DNA of 64,000 nt, taken from positions 142,541 through 206,540 of the forward strand of contig JAEULA010000043.1 of NCBI GenBank assembly GCA_016793165.1. Direction: 5' to 3'. The notes beneath the pieces are model-generated. The model was not told the DNA's origin. It ran no database searches and worked only from the letters and a program-made list of their open reading frames with translations. Position numbers and translations under genes: made by a program. This DNA is from Alphaproteobacteria bacterium (GTDB lineage: Bacteria; Pseudomonadota; Alphaproteobacteria; CACIAM-22H2). Below, piece after piece: positions 37,533-46,306 of this stretch; position 1 is the first letter of the stretch; the number at the start of each line of letters is the position of its first letter.

Positions 37533-38374
37533 GCACCGCCGGCCGCATCGGGCGCGGCGGATCGGCGCTGCTGCTGGCACCACTCGTCCTGTTGCTGGGC
37601 GTGATTTTCTTCTATCCGATCGGGCGCCTGCTGCTCGGCAGCTTCGTCGCGCCGGACTGGAGCCTCGCTCACTACGCGGCCCTGGCGAGCGAGCCGCTCT
37701 ACGCGCGCATCCTGCTGCGCACCGCGTGGATCGCGCTGGTCGTGACGGTGCTGGCGCTGCTGCTCGGATATCCGATCGCCTACGCGATGTCGCGCCTGAA
37801 GGGCTGGCAGGCGGCGCTCGTCACGGCCTGCGTGATGGTCCCGCTGTGGACGTCGGTGCTGGTGCGCTCCTATGCGTGGATCGTGCTGCTCCAGCGCAAT
37901 GGCCTGGTGAACACCTGGCTGACCAATCTGGGGCTGATCGATGCGCCACTGCGACTGATCTACACCGAGGGCGCGGTGCTAGTGGCGATGACCCACGTGT
38001 TGCTGCCGTTCATGGTGCTGCCGATCTACGCCAGCCTGCGCGGCATTCCACCAGAGCTCGTCCGCGCGGCGCGCAATCTTGGCGCGGGCGGTTTGCGCAG
38101 CTTCTGGCACGTCGTCCTGCCGCTCAGCCTGCCCGGCGTGTCCGCGGGCGCGCTGATGGTGTTCATCCTGGCCCTGGGATTCTACGTGACACCGGCGCTC
38201 GTTGGCGGGCCGCGCACGTTGATGATCGCCACGCTGATCGCGCAGCAAGTCACCGAGCTGCTCAACTGGGGACTCGCCGGCGCTCTGTCGACCGTGCTGC
38301 TCATCCTGACGCTGGGTGCCATCCTCGTCTTTCGCAGACTCCTGGGGGTCGAGAGGATCGTCGGCCATGGCTAG
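37529..38374 (+). CDS. Polyamine-type ABC importer permease (PotB-like)
   Basis: The permease has 281 residues. TM1 is 'LLLAPLVLLLGVIFFYPI'. The coupling loop 'LVRAARNLGAGGLRSFWHVVLP' and 'FYVTPALVGGPRTLMIATLI' are PotB hallmarks. It overlaps both neighbours by a few bases, so it is co-translated with PotA- and PotC-like subunits. Confidence 0.93.
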   Translation: MSTAGRIGRGGSALLLAPLVLLLGVIFFYPIGRLLLGSFVAPDWSLAHYAALASEPLYARILLRTAWIALVVTVLALLLGYPIAYAMSRLKGWQAALVTACVMVPLWTSVLVRSYAWIVLLQRNGLVNTWLTNLGLIDAPLRLIYTEGAVLVAMTHVLLPFMVLPIYASLRGIPPELVRAARNLGAGGLRSFWHVVLPLSLPGVSAGALMVFILALGFYVTPALVGGPRTLMIATLIAQQVTELLNWGLAGALSTVLLILTLGAILVFRRLLGVERIVGHG

Positions 38375-39200
38375 CGGGCGCATTACGCTCGTCGGCACGG
38401 CCGCGACGCTGGCGATCGCGGCGCTGCTGGTCTTCCTCGTGCTGCCGACCGTGCTGGTCGTGCCGATGGCATTCGGCGATCAGGACCATCTCGCCTTCCC
38501 GCCGCGTGGCCTGACCTGGCGGTGGTTCTCCGCCTTCTTCAGCGATCCGGAGTGGCGCGCCGCGACCTGGTTCAGCGTCAAGATCGCGGTGCTGACGACG
38601 ATCGCGGCCACGGCGATCGGCACCGCGGCGTCGCTCGCCTTCGTCCGCGGAACGCTGCCCGGGGTGAGCGTGATAAATGCGCTCGCGCTCGCCCCGCTGA
38701 TCGTCCCGCACATCGTCGTCGCGATCGCGATGTACCTGGAGCTCGCGCCGCTCGGGCTCACCGGCAGCACGACGGGTTTCGTTCTCGCCCATACCGTGCT
38801 CGCGGTGCCGTATGTCGTGCTCACCGTCTCGGCAGCGCTGCATCGCGTCGACGGCGCGCTCGAGCTCGCCGCGCTCAATCTCGGCGCCTCGCGGCTGCGC
38901 GCGTTCACCGAGGTGACGCTGCCGTTGATCGCGCCCGGCGTCGCCGCCGGCGCGGCGTTCGCCTTCATCGCCTCCTTCGACGAGGCGACGGTGTCGTTCT
39001 TCATCTCCGGCGTCGGCAACAAGACGCTGACGCGCAAGCTCTTCGAGGACGTCGACTTCAACCTGACGCCGGTCATCGCGGCGGCGTCGACGGTCCTCGT
39101 CGTCGTGTCGCTGGTGCTGATGTCCGGCGCCGAGTTCCTGAGGCGGATGACGCAGCGTCGGCGCCGATCCTTTCCCACCGAGTCCAGGAGGCTCACATGA
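38367..39200 (+). CDS. Polyamine-type ABC importer permease (PotC-like)
   Basis: The permease has 277 residues and six membrane segments. The coupling loop is 'ALELAALNLGASRLRAFTEVTLP', followed by 'FAFIASFDEATVSFFISG', the PotC-type 'SFDE' motif. The ATG at 38367 overlaps the PotB-like stop by 8 bp. Confidence 0.93.
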   Translation: MASGRITLVGTAATLAIAALLVFLVLPTVLVVPMAFGDQDHLAFPPRGLTWRWFSAFFSDPEWRAATWFSVKIAVLTTIAATAIGTAASLAFVRGTLPGVSVINALALAPLIVPHIVVAIAMYLELAPLGLTGSTTGFVLAHTVLAVPYVVLTVSAALHRVDGALELAALNLGASRLRAFTEVTLPLIAPGVAAGAAFAFIASFDEATVSFFISGVGNKTLTRKLFEDVDFNLTPVIAAASTVLVVVSLVLMSGAEFLRRMTQRRRRSFPTESRRLT

Positions 39201-40321
39201 CCATCAATCGTCGGAACTTCACGACCGCACTCGGCGCGACGGCCGTCGGTACGCTGGCAGGCGCGACGCCGTGGAGCCGCGCATCGGCGCAGGCAGCCGT
39301 CGATACGCTGGCGCGACGCGCGCTCGATGCGGGCGAACGCGAGGTCGTCGTCGCCGGCGGCACCGGCGCCTATGGCGAGCTCGTGAAGACGCATTTCTAC
39401 GATCCGTTCACCGCCGCAACCGGGATCAAGGTCACGGCCACGGGCGGCACCTACGGGGAGAAGCTCGCCCGCCTCAAGGCGATGACCAGCATCAACCGCA
39501 TGGAATGGGACGTGGTCTCGCTCTCGGTCGACACGCTGACGCCGGAGACGACCGCGCTGCTGACCGATCTCGGCGACTGCGCGGCACTGCCCAATGTCGG
39601 GACGGCGGGCGTGCCGGGCAGTTGCGTGCGCCACGGCGTGCTCTTCGACGTCGGCGGCGGCGTGCTGCTCTACAGCCGCGACGCCTTCCCCGACGGCCGC
39701 CCGCAGCCGGCGAACTGGGCCGATTTCTGGAACGTCCGTGCGTTTCCGGGGCCGCGCGCGCTGCCCAATATCGGCACGCCGTGGTGGTCGATGATGGCCG
39801 CGCTGATCGCAGACGGCGTCGCGCCGGACAAGCTCTTCCCGCTCGACGTCGACCGCGCCTTCCGAAAGCTCGACGAGATCAAGCCGCACGTGACCGTGTG
39901 GTGGCGCAGCGGCGATCAGAGCCAGCAGATCTTCCGCAGCCGCGAGGTCGTCATGGCGATGATGTTCGCCGGCCGCGCGCTGCGCCTAGTCTCGGAAGGG
40001 CTGCCCCTGAACGTGGTGTGGAATGGCGCGCCGCTCGACGCCGCCTTCTGGGGCGTGACGCGCGGCGCGCCGCACCAGGCCGCGGCGCGTGCCTTGTTGA
40101 ACTTCATCTACACCCGACCTGACGCGCACGCGGCGTTCATCAAGGCCTCCTTCGGCGCTACCGCGCATCGCGAGGCGGTGGCTCTCCTCGCGCCGGCCGA
40201 GCAGCGGCTCCAGGCGGTACATCCGGACAACTGGTCGAAGATCGTACCGGTGGATCGCGACTGGCTCGCCGCCAACCAGGCGGCGACGCTGACGCGCTGG
40301 GCGGCATGGATCGCGAGCTGA
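39197..40321 (+). CDS. Polyamine-type ABC importer substrate-binding protein, Tat-exported
   Basis: The receptor has 374 residues. A Tat leader 'NRRNFTTALGATAVGTLAGA' precedes a cleavage near SAQA. The mature part is of the PotD/extracellular family 1 type: 'YDPFTAATGIKVTATGGTYGEKLARLK', in family order, and 'VWWRSGDQSQQIFRSREVVMAMMF'. AGGAGG lies upstream, and its ATG overlaps the PotC-like stop. In PotD relatives the ligand is an organic amine; here the enzyme genes downstream suggest an amine- or amide-containing compound, not a simple polyamine. Confidence 0.91.
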   Translation: MTINRRNFTTALGATAVGTLAGATPWSRASAQAAVDTLARRALDAGEREVVVAGGTGAYGELVKTHFYDPFTAATGIKVTATGGTYGEKLARLKAMTSINRMEWDVVSLSVDTLTPETTALLTDLGDCAALPNVGTAGVPGSCVRHGVLFDVGGGVLLYSRDAFPDGRPQPANWADFWNVRAFPGPRALPNIGTPWWSMMAALIADGVAPDKLFPLDVDRAFRKLDEIKPHVTVWWRSGDQSQQIFRSREVVMAMMFAGRALRLVSEGLPLNVVWNGAPLDAAFWGVTRGAPHQAAARALLNFIYTRPDAHAAFIKASFGATAHREAVALLAPAEQRLQAVHPDNWSKIVPVDRDWLAANQAATLTRWAAWIAS

Positions 40322-40323
40322 CG

Positions 40324-41679
40324 ATGGCGACGCCTGCGACCGCGAACGACACCTCGCTGGGGCCGCGCTCCGAGGCCGCCTTCGCGCGCGCGCGTGCCGT
40401 CTTCCCGGACGGCACGACGCGCGTGACGATCGAGCGGTCGCCGGCGCCGCGCTACATGAGCCACGGCGAGGGTGCCTATCTCGTCGACGTCGACGGCCGC
40501 CGCTTCCTGGACCTGAACGCCAACTTCACGACGCTGATCCACGGACATGCCTTCGGGCCGGTGATCTCGACCCTCGAGCGCCAGCTGCGCCGCGGCAGCT
40601 GCTTCGCCAATCCGACCGAGCCGGAGATCGCGCTCGCCGAGCTGCTCTGCGCGCGCGTTCCGGGCCTCGAGCGCGTGCGCTTCGTGAACACCGGCACCGA
40701 GGCGGTGATGTTCGCGATCAAGGCCGCGCGTGCGCTGACCGGTCGATCGGGAGTCGCGAAGATCGAGGGCGCCTATCACGGCGCCTATGACTGGGTGGAG
40801 GTGAGCCAGGCGAGCACGCCCGCGACCTGGGGTGCCGGCGATGCGCCCGCGAGTACCGGCTACTACGCCGGGATGCCGCAGGCGGTGCTCGACGACGTGG
40901 TCGCTCTGCGGTTCAACGATGCCGAGGGTGCGCGGCGCCTGCTCGCCGCGCATGCCGATCGGCTCGCCTGCGTGATCATCGACCCGATGCCCAGCCGTGC
41001 CGGGCTGGTGGCGCCGGAGCCCGGCTTCATCGCCGCGCTCCAGGAGACGGCGCGCGCGCACGGCATCCTCGTGATCAGCGACGAAGTGCTGAACTTCCGT
41101 CAGGCCTATGAGGGCGCGTCGGCGCGATACGGCATCGCGCCGGACCTCTTCACCTTCGGCAAGATCATCGGCGGCGGCATGCCGATCGGCGCGATCGGCG
41201 GCAGCGCCGTGACGATGAAGGTCTTCGATGCGAGCGGCGGACGGCCCGCGTTGCCGCAAGGCGGAACGTTCTCGGCCAATCCGCTGTCGATGGTCGCCGG
41301 GCTCGCGTCGATGCAAGCGCTCGACCGGCCAGCCTTCGCGCACCTCGACGATCTCGGCGCGCGCCTGCGCGCGCGCCTCACCGAGATCATCGCGCGACGG
41401 CGTGCGCCGCTGACCGTCACCGGCGCCGCCTCGCTCTTCCGCATCCATCCCAAGCGCGTCGCGCCGCGCGACTTCCGCGAGTCCTTCACCTCGCCGGCGG
41501 AAACGAAGGTCGTCGTCGCGTTGAGCCGCCACTTCGCGGAAGCCGGGATCGTGCTGCCCGCGGCGGCATGCGCGTGCCTCTCGACGCCGATGACGGCGAG
41601 CGAGATCGATCTGATCGCACAGGTCTTCGCGAGCTTCATCGACCGCCATGGAGATCTGCTCGCGGAGATCGCACGATGA
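40324..41679 (+). CDS. Class III aminotransferase, glutamate-1-semialdehyde-aminomutase-like
   Basis: This 451-residue PLP enzyme (fold type I) has the pyridine-N contact Asp253 in 'ISDEVLNFR' and the PLP lysine Lys280 in 'TFGKIIGGGMPIGAIGG'. The phosphate loop region is 'NTGTEAVM' (122-129). It resembles HemL, but it lies in a catabolic operon, so an omega-transaminase or aminomutase acting on the imported amine or amino acid is more likely than a haem role. The ATG at 40324 lies 2 bp after the upstream stop; another ATG at 40306 is possible. Its stop overlaps the ThDP-enzyme gene. Confidence 0.88.
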   Translation: MATPATANDTSLGPRSEAAFARARAVFPDGTTRVTIERSPAPRYMSHGEGAYLVDVDGRRFLDLNANFTTLIHGHAFGPVISTLERQLRRGSCFANPTEPEIALAELLCARVPGLERVRFVNTGTEAVMFAIKAARALTGRSGVAKIEGAYHGAYDWVEVSQASTPATWGAGDAPASTGYYAGMPQAVLDDVVALRFNDAEGARRLLAAHADRLACVIIDPMPSRAGLVAPEPGFIAALQETARAHGILVISDEVLNFRQAYEGASARYGIAPDLFTFGKIIGGGMPIGAIGGSAVTMKVFDASGGRPALPQGGTFSANPLSMVAGLASMQALDRPAFAHLDDLGARLRARLTEIIARRRAPLTVTGAASLFRIHPKRVAPRDFRESFTSPAETKVVVALSRHFAEAGIVLPAAACACLSTPMTASEIDLIAQVFASFIDRHGDLLAEIAR

Positions 41680-43388
41680 GCGGCGAAGGCATGACGGTCG
41701 CGCAGCGCATCGCCCAGGCGCTGCGGCGGCACGGCGTGAGCTGCATCTTCGCCCAGAGCCTGCCCTCGGCGGTGATCCTGGCCTGCGAGGAGATCGGCAT
41801 CCGCCAGATCGCATACCGCACCGAGAATGCCGGCGGCGCGATGGCGGACGGCTATGCGCGGCGCTCGAACCGCATCGGCGTCGTGGCGGCGCAGAACGGC
41901 CCCGCCGCGACCTTGCTGGTGGCGCCGCTTGCCGAGGCGCTCAAGGCGAGCATCCCGATCGTCGCGCTGGTGCAGGACGTCGAGCGGCCGCAGCTCGACC
42001 GCAACGCCTTCCAGGAGCTCGACCATCTCGGCCTGTTCCAGGCCTGCACGAAATGGGTGCGCCGCGTGATCGCCGCGGAACGCATCGACGACTATGTCGA
42101 CGCGGCGTTCACCGTGGCCGGCAGCGGGCGCCCGGGACCGGCCGTGCTGCTGCTGCCTGCCGATCTGTTGCGCGAAGCCGCACCGCCGGCGACGCGCCGG
42201 CGGGAAAGGGCGCTGGGCTACTGGCCGCTCGATCGCACGCGTCCGGACGACGCGACGATCGCCGCGGCGGCGCGTCAGCTCGCCGAGGCGCGTGCGCCTG
42301 TCGTAATGGCCGGCGGCGGCGTGCTTGCGTCGGGCGCCGCCGAAGCGCTTGCGGCGCTGCAGGAGACGGCATCGCTTCCGGTCTTCACCACCAACATGGG
42401 CAAGGGCGCGGTCGACGAGCGGCATCCGCTGTCCGCGGGTCCGCTCGGCGCGCTGCTCGGCCCGGGATCGCTCGGCCGACACAGTCGGGCGCTTCTCGAC
42501 GAGAGCGACCTCGTCCTGCTGGTCGGGACTCGCACGAACCAGAACGGCACCGACAGCTGGCGGCTCATCCCGCCACAGGCGCGCGTGATCCAGATCGACG
42601 TCGATCCCGAGGAGATCGGCCGCAACTACGAGGCGGTCCGCCTCGTCGGCGATGCCGCGGCCACGGTCGACGCATTGGTCGCCGCATTGGGCCGGGAGGA
42701 TCTCGCATTTCGCCGCGGCGCGCGCGCAGCGGTAGAGGCGCGCATCGCCGGCGCGTGGTCCGCCTTCGACGTCGAGCGCCGGGCGCGCGCGGCGCACAAC
42801 GGCGTGCCGATCCGCCCGGAACGGCTGATGCAGGAATTGCAGCCGCTGCTGACCCCCGAGACGACGGTGGTGGCCGATGCGAGCTACGCGTCGATGTGGA
42901 TCGTCGGCCAGCTCCGCGGCCTCGCGGCGGGCATGCGCTTCCTTACGCCGCGCGGTCTCGCGGGCCTCGGCTGGGGACTACCGATGGCGATCGGCGCGAA
43001 GCTCGCACGGCCCGGCGATCGCACGGTGGCGCTCGTCGGCGATGGCGGCTTCGGCCACTGCTGGTCCGAGGTCGAGACGATGGTGCGTCTCGATGTGCCG
43101 GTGACCGTGATCGTCCTGAACAACGGCGTGCTCGGCTACCAGAAGGACGCGGAGACGGTGAAGTTCGGACGATTCACCAGCGCCTGCCGACTCGGCGCGG
43201 TCGACCACGCGCGCATCGCCGCCGCCTGTGGCTGCGACGCCTCGCGGATCCAGCGGCCGGACGAGATCGCACCGGCGCTAGCCCGCGCGCTCGCCAGCAA
43301 CCGTCCCTGGCTGCTCGACGTCGTGACCGATCCCGAGGCGCATCCGCCGCTCTCGCTCTACGACGGGACGCTCGACCGCCATGTCTGA
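41676..43388 (+). CDS. Thiamine-diphosphate-dependent enzyme, acetolactate-synthase-like
   Basis: The enzyme has 570 residues. The N-terminal ThDP PYR domain has the activating Glu50 ('YRTENAGGAMADGYAR'). A central Rossmann domain follows ('APVVMAGGGVLASGAA'). The C-terminal PP domain has the cofactor motif GDG (455-457) and 25 residues later NN (482-483). It could be a decarboxylase, ligase or acetyltransferase acting on an oxo-acid or aldehyde. It is not biosynthetic IlvB by context: no IlvN subunit is present, and the operon is catabolic. It overlaps both neighbours (ATGA with the aminotransferase, 8 bp with the SDR). Confidence 0.9.
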   Translation: MSGEGMTVAQRIAQALRRHGVSCIFAQSLPSAVILACEEIGIRQIAYRTENAGGAMADGYARRSNRIGVVAAQNGPAATLLVAPLAEALKASIPIVALVQDVERPQLDRNAFQELDHLGLFQACTKWVRRVIAAERIDDYVDAAFTVAGSGRPGPAVLLLPADLLREAAPPATRRRERALGYWPLDRTRPDDATIAAAARQLAEARAPVVMAGGGVLASGAAEALAALQETASLPVFTTNMGKGAVDERHPLSAGPLGALLGPGSLGRHSRALLDESDLVLLVGTRTNQNGTDSWRLIPPQARVIQIDVDPEEIGRNYEAVRLVGDAAATVDALVAALGREDLAFRRGARAAVEARIAGAWSAFDVERRARAAHNGVPIRPERLMQELQPLLTPETTVVADASYASMWIVGQLRGLAAGMRFLTPRGLAGLGWGLPMAIGAKLARPGDRTVALVGDGGFGHCWSEVETMVRLDVPVTVIVLNNGVLGYQKDAETVKFGRFTSACRLGAVDHARIAAACGCDASRIQRPDEIAPALARALASNRPWLLDVVTDPEAHPPLSLYDGTLDRHV

Positions 43389-44151
43389 GCGCATCCCGCG
43401 CGTCGCCGTGGTCAGCGGCGGATCGAGCGGGATCGGTCTCGCCTGCGTGAAGCGGCTTCTCGCGATCGGCCATCGCGTGGCGTTCTTCAGCCAGCAGGCG
43501 GAGCGCGTCCGCGCGGTGGCGCGGGAACTGGGCGCGCGCCATCCCGGCCGCGTGCACGCGGACGTCGCCGACCTTCGCGATCCCTTGGCGATCTCGGGCT
43601 TCTTCGCCGACGTCGCGCGTATCTGGGAGCCGGCGGGGATTCTCGTGAACGTCGCGGGCGTGTCGCCGAAACGGCCGGGTGGGCGCTCGCGGATCGCCGA
43701 GATCCCGGCAGCGGAATGGGAGGACGTGCTCCGCGTCAACCTGACCGGCGCCTTCCATTGCTGCCAGGCTGTGCTGCCCTCGATGACCGAGCGGCGCTTC
43801 GGCCGCATCGTGTTCATCGGCTCGGTGGCGGGTCGCACCTTGCCGCGCATCGCGGGGGCCAGCTATGTCGCGTCGAAGTCCGCGCTCGTCGGTTTCGCGC
43901 GGTCGGTGGTGAGCGAGGCCTCCGCGTTCGGCGTCACCGCCAACACGATTTGCCCGGGTCGCATCGTCACGGACATGACCGGCCCAGCGGGGTCGCCAGC
44001 CAACCAGGACGCACTACAGCGCATCCCGATCGGGCGTCTCGGCACGCCCGACGACGTGGCGCGCGTCGTCGAGACGCTCGTGGCCGAGGATGCGGACTTC
44101 ATCAATGGCGCGGTGATCGACGTCAACGGAGGGGAGTTTCTGGCGCCATGA
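43381..44151 (+). CDS. Short-chain dehydrogenase/reductase
   Basis: This 256-residue classical SDR has the cofactor motif 'GGSSGIG' (13-19), 'NVAG' (90-93) and catalytic Ser148, Tyr162 and Lys166 ('YVASK'). The end 'GAVIDVNGGEFLAP' is typical. It should interconvert an alcohol and a carbonyl with NAD(P), probably on an intermediate made by the aminotransferase or ThDP enzyme beside it. The overlap with both neighbours shows tight coupling. Confidence 0.92.
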   Translation: MSERIPRVAVVSGGSSGIGLACVKRLLAIGHRVAFFSQQAERVRAVARELGARHPGRVHADVADLRDPLAISGFFADVARIWEPAGILVNVAGVSPKRPGGRSRIAEIPAAEWEDVLRVNLTGAFHCCQAVLPSMTERRFGRIVFIGSVAGRTLPRIAGASYVASKSALVGFARSVVSEASAFGVTANTICPGRIVTDMTGPAGSPANQDALQRIPIGRLGTPDDVARVVETLVAEDADFINGAVIDVNGGEFLAP

Positions 44152-45527
44152 CCGATCACGCACCGGAGGATTGCGATCTCCTGATCCATGGCGCCCAAGT
44201 GCTGACCGTCGACGCGGCCGACACCATCATCCGCGACGGCGCCGTCGCCGTGCGCGGCTGCCGCATCGTCGGCGTCGGTGAGACCACCGCCCTGCGCAAG
44301 CGCTTCGTGGCGCGCGAAACGATCGATGCGCGCGGCGGCGTCGTCCATCCCGGCTTCATCGATGCCCACATCCATGTCTCGCAGTACACCGCGCGCAGCG
44401 TGCTGCCGCGGATGGCGGGCACGTCGATCACCATGGGCGACTGGAAGGGCGCGTTGCGTCCCGAGGACGAGCATGCGAGTGCTGCGCTCGCGGCGATCGA
44501 CTATCTCGCCGGCGGCACGACCGGCTTCGTGGATCCCGGCACTATCTTCGAGCCGGATGCGGTCGCTGCGGTCGCCTCCGAGACCGGCATCCGGATCTGG
44601 CTCACCGATCCCTACGTCGCCGATCGCGGCCACGCCCTGAAGGAGCACCTCGCCGAGCTGGTCAGCCCGACCTTCCTGGCGCGGTGGCCGCGCGATCTCG
44701 ACGATGCGCTGAGTCGTGTCGGGTCGCAGCTGCATCGCAACCGCTCGTCCGACGGACTCGTCCATGCCTTCATCGGCCTCTATGGCGAAGCGACCGGATC
44801 GGACGCGCTCTTCGCCGCGGCGCTCGCGACGGCCCGCCGGTCGGGCGTGCAGCTTCAGCAGCACCTTGGCTATTCGCCTGCGAGCTTCCTGACGCAGGAA
44901 CGCGAGCTCGGCCGGCCGTTGCTGGCCGACTACATCGACCGACACGGCATCGACCGCGCGGTTTCGTTCATCCACATGAACGTCGTCACGCGGGACGACG
45001 TCTTGCGCCTCGCGAGCGCGCAGGTCCGGGTCGTGTGGTGTCCCTACGGACAGCTCCAGATGCTGGCGCAGCCGGGCGCGCAATGTCGCCAAGGCGAGCT
45101 CGCGAACGCAGGTGTCGTGCTCGGCCTCGCCACCGACATTCCCCGCGTCATTGACGTCGGCGCAATCGGCTCGCTCGCCATGGCAGCCGGTGCTGCGCTC
45201 GGAACGCCGCTGTCGCCACGCCTGATGATGCGAATGCGCACGATCGGCGGGGCCGCGACTGTCGGCGCGACCGCCGACGTTGGAAGTCTCGAGGTGGGCA
45301 AACGTGCGGATATCGTGCTCCGCCGCCCTGCTGCCTCCGAAGCGTTGGGCCAGGATGTCTCTCTCGAGACGGCGGCCCTCGGTACCCGAGCTGGTGTGCA
45401 CTTGGTGGTCGTCAATGGAGCTGTCGTGGTGCGTGACGGCGCGTGCGGCAGAGTCGTCTCGCATGACATCGTCGATCGCGCCCATGCCTCGGTGCGGTCG
45501 ATCGCAACTCGCATCGGCCTCGCCTGA
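44148..45527 (+). CDS. Amidohydrolase-superfamily enzyme (ATZ/TRZ or cytosine-deaminase-like)
   Basis: The hydrolase has 459 residues. The metal site is complete: His74 and His76 ('DAHIH'), His239 ('LQQHLGYS'), His276 ('SFIHMN') and Asp330 ('LATDIPR'). N- and C-terminal strands form the usual composite beta-sandwich ('GSLEVGKRADIVL'). Members deaminate or dechlorinate rings or open cyclic amides. Being last in the importer operon, it may act first on the imported compound or remove its ring nitrogen. The substrate is unknown. Confidence 0.9.
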   Translation: MTDHAPEDCDLLIHGAQVLTVDAADTIIRDGAVAVRGCRIVGVGETTALRKRFVARETIDARGGVVHPGFIDAHIHVSQYTARSVLPRMAGTSITMGDWKGALRPEDEHASAALAAIDYLAGGTTGFVDPGTIFEPDAVAAVASETGIRIWLTDPYVADRGHALKEHLAELVSPTFLARWPRDLDDALSRVGSQLHRNRSSDGLVHAFIGLYGEATGSDALFAAALATARRSGVQLQQHLGYSPASFLTQERELGRPLLADYIDRHGIDRAVSFIHMNVVTRDDVLRLASAQVRVVWCPYGQLQMLAQPGAQCRQGELANAGVVLGLATDIPRVIDVGAIGSLAMAAGAALGTPLSPRLMMRMRTIGGAATVGATADVGSLEVGKRADIVLRRPAASEALGQDVSLETAALGTRAGVHLVVVNGAVVVRDGACGRVVSHDIVDRAHASVRSIATRIGLA

Positions 45528-45639
45528 GCCGGAGCAAGGCGGCTTGGCGTCCGCTGCGCTTCGACGATGGCAATTCCGGCCATGGCGCGCGGAGATCGGC
45601 GGCAGTTGTTCGACGAGCGGCGCGGTCACCGGTCATCGA

Positions 45640-45975
45640 TCATCGGCATTCGGAGCGATCGCTGTCGCGCCAAGCGTTTTCTCCAGTATGACGCCGACGT
45701 AAGCCGCGCCTGCCCCCTGAGGGAATGAGGTGGCCGGCGGCGCAGAGGCGCTCGAGGGCGTTGCGCTCGCCGACGGGCGAGGCGCTGACGTTCGTCCTGA
45801 GCGTGTCGATGTCGAGGCGCGTTCGGGTGCCGGCCGCGAGCTCGTCGATGAGTTCGATCGCGACGCGCACGTCCAGTGGTTCGAGGCCGGCCTCTCGGCT
45901 CAGCGCGAGCAGCAGGCGCCAACGCGTGTCGGGTGTGATCGGAGCGCCGGAATCGTTGCCCGCAATTTGCCGCAC
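45640..45975 (-). pseudogene. Mobile-element remnant, copy 2 (111-codon frame, unknown function)
   Basis: The minus strand encodes 'RQIAGNDSGAPITPDTRW...EPLDVRVAIELIDELAAG...SPVGERNALERL', clearly related to the frameshifted copy at 27838-28100. The opening 'QxAGN' piece also resembles a frameshifted tail of the integrase remnant at 10.9 kb. No ribosome site is evident. It lies next to the right-hand tRNA repeat. The remaining 45528-46306 sequence shows no other gene. Confidence 0.5.
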
Positions 45976-46061
45976 GGGTCGTTAAGTCGTTGATCTTCCG
46001 TGCCGGGGTCTGCGGGTGTCTGCCCTCTAAGCGGCGGATGTCAGCAAACCGACTTCTTCGG

Positions 46062-46107
46062 CTTCGCAATGAAGGGGGCGTCGGTTCGATCGCGATCGGC
46101 GCCACCA
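46062..46107 (+). repeat. Candidate attR: degenerate copy of the tRNA-Ala 3' half
   Basis: The segment starts with TTCGCAATGA from the anticodon loop after one mismatch and includes the exact 13-mer CGTCGGTTCGATC before ending in CCACCA. Thirty-nine of 46 positions equal 10801-10846, without gaps and in the same orientation. A mismatch in the T-stem and the missing 5' half rule out a working tRNA. Confidence 0.6.
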
Positions 46108-46306
46108 TTCCCTCAATGGGGTAGCAACCCGCAGGCTCCGGTAGGACACGCAATTCACCGGCAGGACTGCACGAAACGACACGTCTCATGCCGGTGGCGA
46201 TTCGGATGTGCGCTGGGCGCGGACGGGCCGAACGGACGCGCGTACAGCCGGTGTCGCATTAGGTCGCGTAAAGGCGCAATCGCCGAGGATGCTTGCGGGC
46301 GCACGA

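Noticed and set aside
40324..41679. Haem-synthesis HemL
   Set aside because: The enzyme belongs to the same broad family, but it lies inside a coupled importer operon with catabolic enzymes, and the local motifs only partly match HemL.
41676..43388. Biosynthetic acetolactate synthase large subunit (IlvB)
   Set aside because: There is no regulatory IlvN subunit nearby, and the gene is embedded in a catabolic operon; only the superfamily is supported.
46062..46107. Second functional tRNA gene
   Set aside because: The acceptor 5' strand and D-arm are missing and a T-stem pair is broken, so it is a repeat, not a tRNA.
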